Assembly (NCBI GenBank): GCA_023230485.1
Contig: JALNXG010000034.1
Span: 1-40,937, forward strand
DNA length: 40,937 nt
Origin: Melioribacteraceae bacterium
GTDB lineage: Bacteria > Bacteroidota > Ignavibacteria > Ignavibacteriales > Melioribacteraceae
Direction: 5' to 3'
Shown piece after piece: positions 33,778-40,937 of this stretch. The position numbers and the translations under genes were made by a program. Numbering within the stretch: position 1 is the stretch's first letter; each line of letters begins with the position of its first letter. The notes under the pieces are model-generated. The model saw only the letters and a list, made by a program, of their open reading frames with translations. It was not told the DNA's origin and searched no databases.

Positions 33778-35955
33778 ATGACAGATAAAAATGATAACAA
33801 ACATTCTCACAATGAAATGGAGAATGAGCATGATGATCATTCTCAAAAAGATATGAAGAATGAGCAAGATGAGCACGCCGGACACGATATGCATTCTCAT
33901 CACGAAAAGTCCGGCGAAGAAGATAAACACTCTCATCACGAAAAGTCCGGGAAAGTAGGTGAACATTCGCATCGGATGTCAAATGATGAACACGCCGGAC
34001 ATAATAAAAACTCGCACCACAAAATGATGATTGAAGATTTTAAGAAACGGTTCTGGGTATCACTAATTCTCACTATCCCTGTTCTTCTTCTTTCAACTAT
34101 GATTCAATCACTATTGGGTCTTAGAGATTCGCTGCAATTTAATCAAGAGAATTACATCATCTTCGCTTTCTCCAGCATAATCTATTTTTATGGCGGGCTC
34201 CCTTTCCTCAAAGGAATCTATTCCGAATTAAAAAAGAAACAGCCCGGAATGATGACTTTAATTGCTGTGGCTATTACGGTTTCGTATGTGTATAGCAGTT
34301 ATATTGCTTTGGCAGATAGCGGGAATGGATTTTTCTGGGAACTCGCGACCCTTATCGATATTATGCTTCTGGGTCATTGGATAGAAATGAGGTCTATCCT
34401 TAGTGCTTCAAGAGCTTTAGAAGAATTGGCGAAACTGCTTCCTAATATTGCTCATAGAGTTTCAGAGAATGGAGATATAATTGATGTCGAACTAACCGAA
34501 ATTAACGTTAATGATAAAATACTTATTAAACCCGGAGAAAAGATTCCCTCTGATGGCGAAGTAATAGAAGGCAATTCTTCTGTAAATGAATCAATGTTGA
34601 CTGGTGAATCGAGACCCGTTTCAAAGAAAAAAGGAGATAAAATTATAGCCGGTTCAATTAATGGTGAAGGCTCTCTCACTATCGAAGTTAAGCAAGTTGG
34701 CAATGATACCTTTCTTTCAAAAGTAATTGACCTTGTAAATAAAGCACAGGAAAGTAAATCAAAAACGCAAAACTTAGCAAATAAAGCGGCTTTGATATTA
34801 ACTTTAATTGCAATTTTTGCAGGCGTAATAACATTTTTTATCTGGGAATTTTTTACAACTCAAAATTTTGCGTTTGCTATCGAAAGAACTGTTACAGTAA
34901 TGGTTATTACCTGCCCCCATGCTCTTGGTCTCGCAGTGCCACTAGTCGTAGCAGTATCAACCGGTATTGCAGCGAAAAATGGATTCTTAATCCGTAATAG
35001 AACAGCATTCGAGAATGCCCGTAATATCACCGCTGTTGTATTTGATAAAACCGGCACTCTAACCGAAGGAAAATTCGGAGTTACTGATGTAGTAAGTTTT
35101 GATGATGAATATGATAGAAATGAAATTCTAAAATATGCAGCAGCGTTAGAATCTAATTCCCAACACCCTATTGCATCCGGGATTAAAGATGCTTCGAAAG
35201 ATTCGTATAAAATTCAAGATTTTGAATCGATTACTGGCAAAGGTGTTAAAGGGAATGTAAATGGTAAATTAGCATTAATTGTTAGTCCTAATTATGCGGA
35301 TGAAAATGATATATCATACAATAAAAATGTAGTAGGAGAATTGCAAAAGAAAGGATATACATCAGTAATATTAGTCATTGAAAATAAAGCAATTGGTGTA
35401 ATAAGTCTGGGAGATAAAATCAGAGAAGATTCAAGATCTGCTATCGCAAAATTGCAAGAGATGGATATTCAATGCATGATGATTACAGGAGATAATAAGA
35501 AAACCGCAGAATTTGTCGCTAAGGAATTGGGATTGGATGAGTACTTTGCAGAAGTAATGCCGGAAGCAAAATCATCAAAAATAAAAGGGCTGCAAGATAG
35601 AGGTTTGATTACGGCAATGATTGGAGATGGAGTGAATGATGCTCCGGCATTGGCTCAAGCTGATGTAGGTATTGCTATCGGAGCCGGCTCTGATGTGGCT
35701 ATTGAGACTGCTGATATTATTCTAATTAAAAATAAACCGCAGGATGTTGTCTCCGTTATTTCAATGGCAAAATCAACTTATAAAAAGATGGTTCAGAATC
35801 TATGGTGGGCTACCGGCTATAATGTTGTCGCCATTCCTCTTGCTGCCGGAGTTTTATTTTCTTATGGCATACTATTAAGCCCTGCTCTAGGTGCGGGATT
35901 AATGACTTTAAGCACTATTATTGTTGCAATTAATGCAAAGCTTCTAAAAATATAA
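33778..35955 (+). CDS. copB: CopB-like P1B-type copper-exporting ATPase
   Basis: 725 residues. The N-terminus (1-85) is an extremely His/Met-rich cytoplasmic tail (repeated HSHHEKSG and HAGH units) in place of CxxC domains. Eight membrane helices are expected. Motifs: TGES (275-278), the ion-path ITCPHALG with Cys-Pro-His at 379-381 (the P1B-3/CopB signature, where CopA has CPC), DKTGTLTEG with phosphorylated Asp423, the SQHPIA His-Pro pair (463-464) and GDGVNDAPALAQADVGIAIG. Exports copper or silver from the cytoplasm, feeding the RND complex encoded by the three genes before it. Stop codon is followed by the convergent MATE gene after 33 bp. Confidence 0.94.
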   Translation: MTDKNDNKHSHNEMENEHDDHSQKDMKNEQDEHAGHDMHSHHEKSGEEDKHSHHEKSGKVGEHSHRMSNDEHAGHNKNSHHKMMIEDFKKRFWVSLILTIPVLLLSTMIQSLLGLRDSLQFNQENYIIFAFSSIIYFYGGLPFLKGIYSELKKKQPGMMTLIAVAITVSYVYSSYIALADSGNGFFWELATLIDIMLLGHWIEMRSILSASRALEELAKLLPNIAHRVSENGDIIDVELTEINVNDKILIKPGEKIPSDGEVIEGNSSVNESMLTGESRPVSKKKGDKIIAGSINGEGSLTIEVKQVGNDTFLSKVIDLVNKAQESKSKTQNLANKAALILTLIAIFAGVITFFIWEFFTTQNFAFAIERTVTVMVITCPHALGLAVPLVVAVSTGIAAKNGFLIRNRTAFENARNITAVVFDKTGTLTEGKFGVTDVVSFDDEYDRNEILKYAAALESNSQHPIASGIKDASKDSYKIQDFESITGKGVKGNVNGKLALIVSPNYADENDISYNKNVVGELQKKGYTSVILVIENKAIGVISLGDKIREDSRSAIAKLQEMDIQCMMITGDNKKTAEFVAKELGLDEYFAEVMPEAKSSKIKGLQDRGLITAMIGDGVNDAPALAQADVGIAIGAGSDVAIETADIILIKNKPQDVVSVISMAKSTYKKMVQNLWWATGYNVVAIPLAAGVLFSYGILLSPALGAGLMTLSTIIVAINAKLLKI
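33895..33950 (+). repeat. Internal 20-bp direct repeat in the His-rich tail
   Basis: TCTCATCACGAAAAGTCCGG occurs at 33895-33914 and again identically at 33931-33950, a period of 36 bp (12 codons). It encodes the repeated SHHEKSG units. Identity at the third codon positions suggests recent duplication or slippage that expands the histidine tail. Confidence 0.9.
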
Positions 35956-35988
35956 AATATTTTCAGTAATCGGATTGGAGTAAATGGG

Positions 35989-37341
35989 CTACACTTTCTT
36001 AAATGTAGTCCAATCTCCATAATAATATTTTATGAATATAATTGCAGAATAAAGAACTACATAAAATGGAAGAGCTGACCAAGCACCGATAATACCGAAA
36101 TCTAATACTACTCCAAGCAGATACGCTATCGGTACGAATACAAACCAGTTAAGAATCGATTCGGCTACCATTACGTAAACTGTTCTTCCTGCCGCTTGAA
36201 GTCCATTCGCTAAGACTACACCGACAGAATAAAACACCTGTCCCGCACCTGCTATGCGCATTGCCGGCACTGCTGTTTCGATTACATTCTGATCGTTAGT
36301 TAATAACCATAAAACATATCGCGGGAAAATTGTAAAAATTAATCCTGCTATAAAAGTATAAATCGTCGCTAGTTTACTCGTCTCTAATCCCAACATTTTC
36401 GCCTGCTTAATATCACCCTTGCCAAGAGCATTCCCCACTAATGTCTGCACTGCTATACCGAATCCGAAGCATGGCATTATCGAAATCAGCAAAGATGAAA
36501 ACACGATGTTACTTGCCGCCTGCTCAACAGTTCCGATATGACCTGTAATCGCAATAAAACTTAAGAACCCGATTAATATAAAAATATTTTGAAGTGATAC
36601 AGGTAAAGAGATTCTGATTATTGAAATTGCATATTCTTTGACAAATCGGAAATGAGAAAATAGTTGATATCGTTTTCTATAAATTGGCTGTAATGAAATA
36701 ACAAAGTAAAACATAAAATCGAAGAATGTAGCAATAGTAGAACCAACCCCCGCACCCGCTAAACCCATACCGGGGATTCCGAACATTCCATAAATAAAAA
36801 TATAGTTAAAAATAATGTTCATGAAATTCGCAATGATTGCCGAATACATAAAAATATGCGTCTTGCCGATTCCGAAAAAGAAACCTCTATATGAAACCGT
36901 CAATAAGAAAAATGGAATACCCATAAAACGGAAATAAAGATATTCTCCTGCATACTGCCCTACTTGATTATCGACAGCGAAGAAATGTGCCATTTGAAAA
37001 GCGAAGACCACGCCAAAAAAAGAAACTACGATTCCAATAAGAACTGAAATTACTAACGAGGTATTTAATGCATTACCGCAATTTGGGTAATCTTCCGCAC
37101 CGAATCGGCGGGCAATAACTACATGAGTACCGGTGGCTAATGAAGAGAAAAAACTAACTAACGCCCAAGTGGCAAGTACGCCTAAACCCATTGCCGCTAA
37201 ATAATATTCGGCATTATCTAAACGCCCTACCATTGCCGCATCCACTAGAGATACAATCATCTGCGTAATCGAACCGGCAATTGCCGGAAGTGCGAGCTTT
37301 AAAATATTTTTATGTACTGCTTCGTACTTGAATATTTTCAT
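35989..37341 (-). CDS. MATE-family multidrug/metabolite efflux transporter
   Basis: 450 residues with twelve membrane helices in two related halves. ALPAIAGSITQMIVSLVDAAMVGR at the N-terminus is the MATE signature. I use ATG 37341, because the reading frame can only be extended to a TTG three codons upstream with no better ribosome-binding site. An intact GLGVLATWALVSFFSSLATGTHVVIARRFGA segment follows. NorM-like proteins exchange Na+ or H+ for cationic compounds; the substrate here is unknown. It is convergent with the copper operon and divergent from the HTH gene, so it is transcribed alone. Confidence 0.93.
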   Translation of the reverse strand: MKIFKYEAVHKNILKLALPAIAGSITQMIVSLVDAAMVGRLDNAEYYLAAMGLGVLATWALVSFFSSLATGTHVVIARRFGAEDYPNCGNALNTSLVISVLIGIVVSFFGVVFAFQMAHFFAVDNQVGQYAGEYLYFRFMGIPFFLLTVSYRGFFFGIGKTHIFMYSAIIANFMNIIFNYIFIYGMFGIPGMGLAGAGVGSTIATFFDFMFYFVISLQPIYRKRYQLFSHFRFVKEYAISIIRISLPVSLQNIFILIGFLSFIAITGHIGTVEQAASNIVFSSLLISIMPCFGFGIAVQTLVGNALGKGDIKQAKMLGLETSKLATIYTFIAGLIFTIFPRYVLWLLTNDQNVIETAVPAMRIAGAGQVFYSVGVVLANGLQAAGRTVYVMVAESILNWFVFVPIAYLLGVVLDFGIIGAWSALPFYVVLYSAIIFIKYYYGDWTTFKKV

Positions 37342-37420
37342 AAGCTGCAAAGATATTTAATTATTACAAATAATGAAACTAAAAATATGAAGCGACATTA
37401 TTAACATTTTGCTTTATTTT

Positions 37421-37449
37421 TCTTATCTTAGAATACACATAAGATAAGA
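37421..37449. promoter_or_regulatory. Perfect inverted repeat over the leader of the HTH gene (operator or RBS hairpin)
   Basis: TCTTATCTTA (37421-37430) and TAAGATAAGA (37440-37449) form a perfect 10-bp inverted repeat around 9 bases. It ends 7 bases before ATG 37457 and overlaps the AGAGG ribosome-binding site (37447-37451). This suits an autoregulatory operator for the HTH protein, or a hairpin that hides the ribosome-binding site. Confidence 0.55.
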
Positions 37450-37456
37450 GGTTATA

Positions 37457-38008
37457 ATGACAAGGCAGGAAGAAATAAAACACTTGTTGAATACGCTTGG
37501 AATAAGACCGATTATCATTGCAGAAAAATTAGGAATGAAACCAAATACATTTAATTACCTCATAGAAGAAAGCCCACAAATTGAAGAAGACTTCTATTTT
37601 CAAATAAAAAAAATAATCGATGATTACCAGTTTGAATTACATCTATTCGATGTGGATCAAACTGAATCTTTGGATCTATTCGATGATGAAAAATTCCAGA
37701 TTGGTATCGGTGAACGAATGCGCCTATTTGCTCAAAGGAAATATGGCACATTAAAAAAACTCGCCGAAGCAATGAAAATATCCCCTCAACAATTACAGCA
37801 ATATATATCAGGCAAACGAGAACCCGGTTCAAAAATATTAGCAAAATTACTTCGACTGGGCTGCGATATAAATTGGATATTGGGTGGACGAGAATCATGG
37901 GAATCATATAAAATTTATCGCCTCGAAGGTGAAGTAAAGAAATATCAAACCGGCATGCAACAAATCGAAACCTTAATCCACAAGATCGAGAATAAAGTAA
38001 CACCATAG
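37457..38008 (+). CDS. Helix-turn-helix regulator with two XRE-like domains
   Basis: 183 residues. A first HTH-like region (1-60; RPIIIAEKLGMKPNTFNYLI) is joined by an acidic linker to a second, clearer XRE-type domain (about 80-145; GTLKKLAEAMKISPQQLQQYISGKREPGSKILAKLLRLGCDINWILGG). A short helical tail (150-183; possible coiled coil) closes it. The NWILGG ending of the HTH is common in phage-like and Bacteroidota repressors. AGAGG lies 5-6 bp before the ATG and within a perfect inverted repeat. It heads the AT-rich right end of the window and may control neighbouring defence-type genes; this is inferred from position only. Confidence 0.8.
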   Translation: MTRQEEIKHLLNTLGIRPIIIAEKLGMKPNTFNYLIEESPQIEEDFYFQIKKIIDDYQFELHLFDVDQTESLDLFDDEKFQIGIGERMRLFAQRKYGTLKKLAEAMKISPQQLQQYISGKREPGSKILAKLLRLGCDINWILGGRESWESYKIYRLEGEVKKYQTGMQQIETLIHKIENKVTP

Positions 38009-38291
38009 AGATTAGGTTTTATATAGAAGCAGAGTCCTAAATAATTTTTATACTTATTAAATGTTAAAAACATATTAGTAACTAAGATTTTGATCAATGA
38101 TCTAAAATAATTATTAGTATTAAAGATGGTAGTTTATAGACATAACTATATTTAGAATACAATTATTACTAGCTTTTTGAAAATTTACTATTTTGGTTAT
38201 ATTTTAATAATTTATTGATATTAAACTAAAGTTTTATGCTATTTTTAGATAATAAATTGATCATCATATTTAATAGATATTAAAGGTTCTT

Positions 38292-38891
38292 ATGAAAACA
38301 TATTTGCTTTCTTCTTCCGCTCTTTTTTTATTATTTTTTCTACAAAGTTGTTCTATTGAGCCGATATTATATCATTCTGAAGCAAATTTACCTTTTATTC
38401 ATCGCACCACAAAAACAGTTTTTAAAAATATAATGGATGAAAATTCTAAATATTCATTACAACTTGGGGTTATTTCTGCTGTTGATAATGATACTTTATC
38501 ATATGTATTATTAGCCCGATCAAAAAATTCTTTGTACGTAAATGATTTGACAGATTGTGATTTATCTAATCCAATACCTTTTACGATAGAACAAGTGAAA
38601 GAATTTATTATTATACTGAACTCTTCTGCGGATAGATGGGATTCTAAATTCGATGTTAATGATGGAATTGGTTACGAATTTATGGTAAGATCTAAAATTC
38701 CAATAATTCAACTAACCAAAAATGGTGATCTATACTATTCCTCTTTCAAATATTATTTTCAAAATAATAAAAAGGGTCCACTTGGCACTATACTTTTTGA
38801 TGAAATACTGTTTCACTATCAGTATAAATTAAAAAAATCCGCCGAATTAAGACATTTATCTAAGCTATTAAGCATAGCCATTAACGAATAA
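38292..38891 (+). CDS. Predicted lipoprotein of unknown function
   Basis: 199 residues. MKTYLLSSSALFLLFFLQSC is a lipoprotein signal with lipobox LQSC (Cys20). The mature part is mixed alpha/beta with no motif I recognise; DRWDSKFDVNDGIGYEFMVRSKIP and a Lys-rich end are visible. AAAGG sits about 6 bp before the ATG. Both flanking spacers are very AT-rich. I cannot assign a family. Its isolation between a regulator and nuclease-like genes could be cargo of an acquired segment. Confidence 0.6.
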   Translation: MKTYLLSSSALFLLFFLQSCSIEPILYHSEANLPFIHRTTKTVFKNIMDENSKYSLQLGVISAVDNDTLSYVLLARSKNSLYVNDLTDCDLSNPIPFTIEQVKEFIIILNSSADRWDSKFDVNDGIGYEFMVRSKIPIIQLTKNGDLYYSSFKYYFQNNKKGPLGTILFDEILFHYQYKLKKSAELRHLSKLLSIAINE

Positions 38892-39374
38892 TAAGTTTGT
38901 CTTCTATTAAAGATAGATAATCTTAATCATAACTAGGCAATTGGGAAATAGCAGATTTTAAAGTTATTAGAGCCATTTCATTATCTATCAAATAATTGAC
39001 CTACTCAATGAAATTGTGATGAAAATGAAAGCCATTTATTTCCTTTGAAAAAGTTTTGAACTCCTTACATTCACAAATATTTCTCTTTTTAATTTTCTGA
39101 AAATTCATAATTATATCGATTTTTTAACATTACCATTTATAAGAATATTTATACAATATTCTGAATAATATTTTTGAAAGGCAATATGTATTATTCTGAG
39201 CTATGAAAATTATATATTATTTATTTATTTTTAAGTACCTATAAAATAATTTATTTAGTTGTTATAATTATTAAATTCGCAATCCACCTGTTCTAAATTA
39301 TCAACAAATTATTAGCTAACTATCGGCTTGTGATATTGTGCACAATTGATGTCACTTTATATAAAGGAAAATTT
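38892..39374. other. AT-rich intergenic spacer
   Basis: No open reading frame of convincing length or composition, no tRNA-like fold and no repeat family is visible. It holds an AT-only-stemmed hairpin (39142-39162) and a 12-bp palindrome ATTGTGCACAAT (39335-39346) shortly before the next gene. The palindrome could be an operator for that gene. Confidence 0.6.
39142..39162 (+). repeat. Short perfect inverted repeat
   Basis: AGAATATT (39142-39149) and AATATTCT (39155-39162) around TATAC, followed within 10 bases by a short T-run. It could be a weak terminator, but it lies 250 bases after the lipoprotein gene and is almost purely A/T. Confidence 0.25.
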
Positions 39375-40025
39375 ATGGGGAAAATGGAAAAGAATTTGAT
39401 ATCAAAACTTGAGAAGGTTTCTAAAAATATTTCAAGCGGTACTTTACCATATCCGACCCTTGATGTAATTCAGAATTCGACTTTTTATGAAGAAGTAAAA
39501 AATGTTTATAAAAATTTGGGTGGAATTCTTTCTGAAATCCCGATTAATCTTCGAAAGTGGGATATCGAGATTGATGGAATTGCATTCGAATTAGATGAGC
39601 AATTGCATTTTAATCGATATCGCAATATTACTCTTCAATCAAACATCTACGAACAACTACCAAAGTTTCCTTTATCGAGTTATGTAACTTATTGTAAGTA
39701 TTATGAAGAAGCTTGCATAAGTGCCGGTTCTTATGGGGGCAAATGGAGTAATGATAGTTGCGAAAAACAGTTCGGGAAAGCATCTTCATTAAAAAATTTT
39801 AACGGTGTAGGTGCGCCAAGATGGAAACAACGTGCTTTTTATGATTTTGTAAAAGATTTGACTAATCTACTTTTTAATATTCCTTTAGTTAGAATCTCAA
39901 TTCATGACGTAATAATAATTAATAACAATAAAATTCCTGTTAAAGAAGTTGTTGAGAATAGTGGTTCTTACGGGTCTTTGGAACTATATGAATTAATAAA
40001 AGAACGAACTCAATTATTTGATTAG
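39375..40025 (+). CDS. Uncharacterised protein with Vsr/DUF559-like nuclease motif
   Basis: 216 residues from ATG 39375, which has AGGA 6 bp upstream; a GTG start 15 codons earlier has no such site. The central segment DIEIDGIAFELDEQLHFNRYR (63-83) resembles the core of Vsr/DUF559-type PD-(D/E)XK nucleases, where a strand with E-x-D is followed by a conserved H and R. Asp67, Glu72, Asp74, His78 and Arg83 are candidates for the active site. A helical part follows (YVTYCKYYEEAC, 104-114) and then a Lys/Arg-rich stretch (APRWKQRAFYDFVKDL). The gene is convergent with an Mrr-type restriction gene. Fold and activity are inference from a short motif. Confidence 0.6.
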   Translation: MGKMEKNLISKLEKVSKNISSGTLPYPTLDVIQNSTFYEEVKNVYKNLGGILSEIPINLRKWDIEIDGIAFELDEQLHFNRYRNITLQSNIYEQLPKFPLSSYVTYCKYYEEACISAGSYGGKWSNDSCEKQFGKASSLKNFNGVGAPRWKQRAFYDFVKDLTNLLFNIPLVRISIHDVIIINNNKIPVKEVVENSGSYGSLELYELIKERTQLFD

Positions 40026-40132
40026 GAATATTCGGAGAAACTCTAGATTAAATAATTTTTAACAAATGAATTACTTTGAAACCATGATATATGAGAACTC
40101 TACTAACAATTCTATTTTAGTTAATTAGTGTT

Positions 40133-40810
40133 TCATTTAATATATTTTAGTCCTGTCGGTTTGCTCGTGAGCTGGAAAAAAGGAACTTGAGATAAGATCA
40201 AAATAATACCGGATGATGCTCTACTAACATAATTCTGATTAATATAATCACGAGTAATAGAACCTTCTTCTAAGAGTTTATTTATTGCCAATCTGAATAT
40301 CTCGATTTTTATTTTTCCCTCATTACCATTTGATGTTATTCGTTTGACTTCGCTCCAATCTATTTTCAAAATTTTGTTGGTTTCTCCATTGCTCCTGATT
40401 AATGTTTTCCCTTGAAGTGGAATAATATATTGTTCCCAAATACTCTCAAACGTTTTGTCATCTAACTTTGTTTCATGAGGTGTTAAAATTGCAGAAAAAT
40501 CAATATTTATAATATCGATTTTTAGTTTACGGGCGACTTCAATTGCATCAGGGAGCAAAGCCCCGTCTGTCGCAATCACTGCCTTTGTGCAGTCAAAATA
40601 ATCTTTAGCTCCGTGAAGTTCCATGACCATTTGCCTATTTATCTTCCTCGAACCACCGCCATACATTTTCGCTTGAACAGCAATTTTTTCATTGCCCTTA
40701 TACGCAAATAAATCAACTCCATAGTCATTGCAGTATGAGGTTGCTTCTACATTATAACCTTTGTTGCGAAAGTGTTCGCATACTAATTCTTCAAATTCTT
40801 TTGGATTCAT
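40133..40810 (-). CDS. Mrr-type restriction endonuclease
   Basis: 225 residues. The N-terminal half is an Mrr_cat domain: FEELVCEHFRNKGYNVE (6-22), DYGVDLFA with Asp33, and IAVQAKMYGGG with Gln46 and Lys48, the Mrr version of the PD-(D/E)XK site (GVD...QxK). HGAKDYFDCTKAVIATDG (66-83) and the Ala/Ile-rich helices complete the fold. Such enzymes usually cleave methylated DNA. The C-terminal half (about 105-225) is unlike the core and may hold a winged-helix or recognition region. A strong GGAGG lies 3 bp before the ATG. No methylase accompanies it, consistent with a modification-dependent enzyme. Confidence 0.85.
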   Translation of the reverse strand: MNPKEFEELVCEHFRNKGYNVEATSYCNDYGVDLFAYKGNEKIAVQAKMYGGGSRKINRQMVMELHGAKDYFDCTKAVIATDGALLPDAIEVARKLKIDIINIDFSAILTPHETKLDDKTFESIWEQYIIPLQGKTLIRSNGETNKILKIDWSEVKRITSNGNEGKIKIEIFRLAINKLLEEGSITRDYINQNYVSRASSGIILILSQVPFFQLTSKPTGLKYIK

Positions 40811-40861
40811 AAGCCTCCTAAATAATATATTCCGAGATTATTACACAAGTTTTTTGGTTGT

Positions 40862-40937
40862 TTACAACTTAAGTAATTTTGAAAGTATCCCGTGTGATGA
40901 GACATAAGGTACAAACATATCATCATTGATCTGAACA
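40862..40937 (-). CDS. Possible 3' end of a gene entering from the right edge
   Basis: On the minus strand a frame open from the window edge reads VQINDDMFVPYVSSHG and then ILSKLLKL before TAA at 40864-40862. It ends 51 bp before the Mrr gene start on the same strand. Only 24 codons are visible, so chance is not excluded, but the composition is protein-like. Confidence 0.3.
   Translation of the reverse strand, partial: VQINDDMFVPYVSSHGILSKLLKL

Noticed and set aside
33715..33982. Minus-strand open frames opposite the His-rich tail of the copper ATPase.
   Set aside because: They are mirror frames of the low-complexity histidine codons and have no gene-like features.
35972..36018. Imperfect inverted repeat (GGATTGG...CCAATCTCC) between the convergent CopB-like and MATE genes, considered as a bidirectional terminator.
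   Set aside because: Pairing needs bulges and a large internal loop, there is no clean T-run, and much of it is MATE coding sequence.
37342..37350. TTG start extending the MATE protein by three residues.
   Set aside because: The ATG at 37341 gives the usual MATE N-terminus and there is no better ribosome-binding site for the TTG.
39330..39374. GTG start extending the Vsr-like protein by 15 residues.
   Set aside because: The ATG at 39375 has an AGGA six bases upstream, while the GTG has none and overlaps a palindrome that looks regulatory.

Overview
The window is low-GC DNA (about one third G+C in the coding parts) from a bacterium that most resembles the Ignavibacteria side of the Bacteroidota/Chlorobi/Ignavibacteriota group. 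This rests on an YPNPFNP-type sorting motif, a FISUMP-domain secreted protein, a short secreted FnIII-like protein, and CusA/CusB and persulfide dioxygenase versions typical of that group. It is inference from protein style, not a database match. I see no rRNA, tRNA, insertion sequence, prophage or CRISPR array.

Layout. Positions 1-1267 (minus) carry the tgt-yajC pair, with yajC cut by the window edge. Positions 1429-2667 (plus) encode a secreted FISUMP protein whose stop codon overlaps that of a convergent restriction-modification enzyme (2664-5774). The latter sits just behind a DUF697 membrane protein gene (5801-6850). Positions 7008-9600 are a persulfide/sulfite-handling operon (TauE, rhodanese, persulfide dioxygenase-rhodanese) with a 3' terminator and a possibly structured leader. 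Positions 9816-23827 (all minus) are mainly housekeeping: KDPG aldolase, CorC-like protein, B12-dependent acyl-CoA mutase, MutL, DHFR, ThyX, glycerate kinase, HIT protein, an EF-G paralogue, two small envelope proteins, isocitrate dehydrogenase, Maf and a secreted FnIII-like protein that appears to be transcribed leaderless.

Positions 24003-35955 (plus) form a complete heavy-metal efflux locus: membrane histidine kinase, NtrC-type sigma54 activator, a sigma54-like promoter, then tightly packed TolC, CusB-like, CusA-like and CopB-like genes. The kinase presumably senses metal, the activator fires the sigma54 promoter, the RND pump (with the Met triad of CusA) expels Cu(I)/Ag(I) across the outer membrane, and the P-type ATPase clears the cytoplasm. 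A convergent MATE exporter follows.

The right end (37457-40937) changes character: very AT-rich spacers, a double-HTH regulator with a perfect inverted repeat over its ribosome-binding site, an orphan lipoprotein, a protein with a Vsr/DUF559-like nuclease motif, and an Mrr-type restriction endonuclease. This looks like the edge of an acquired defence-type island. Together with the DUF697/restriction enzyme pair it is the best place to look for something undescribed. Several genes (tgt, folA, glycerate kinase, EF-G paralogue) start with TTG and two (mutL, tauE-like) with GTG.
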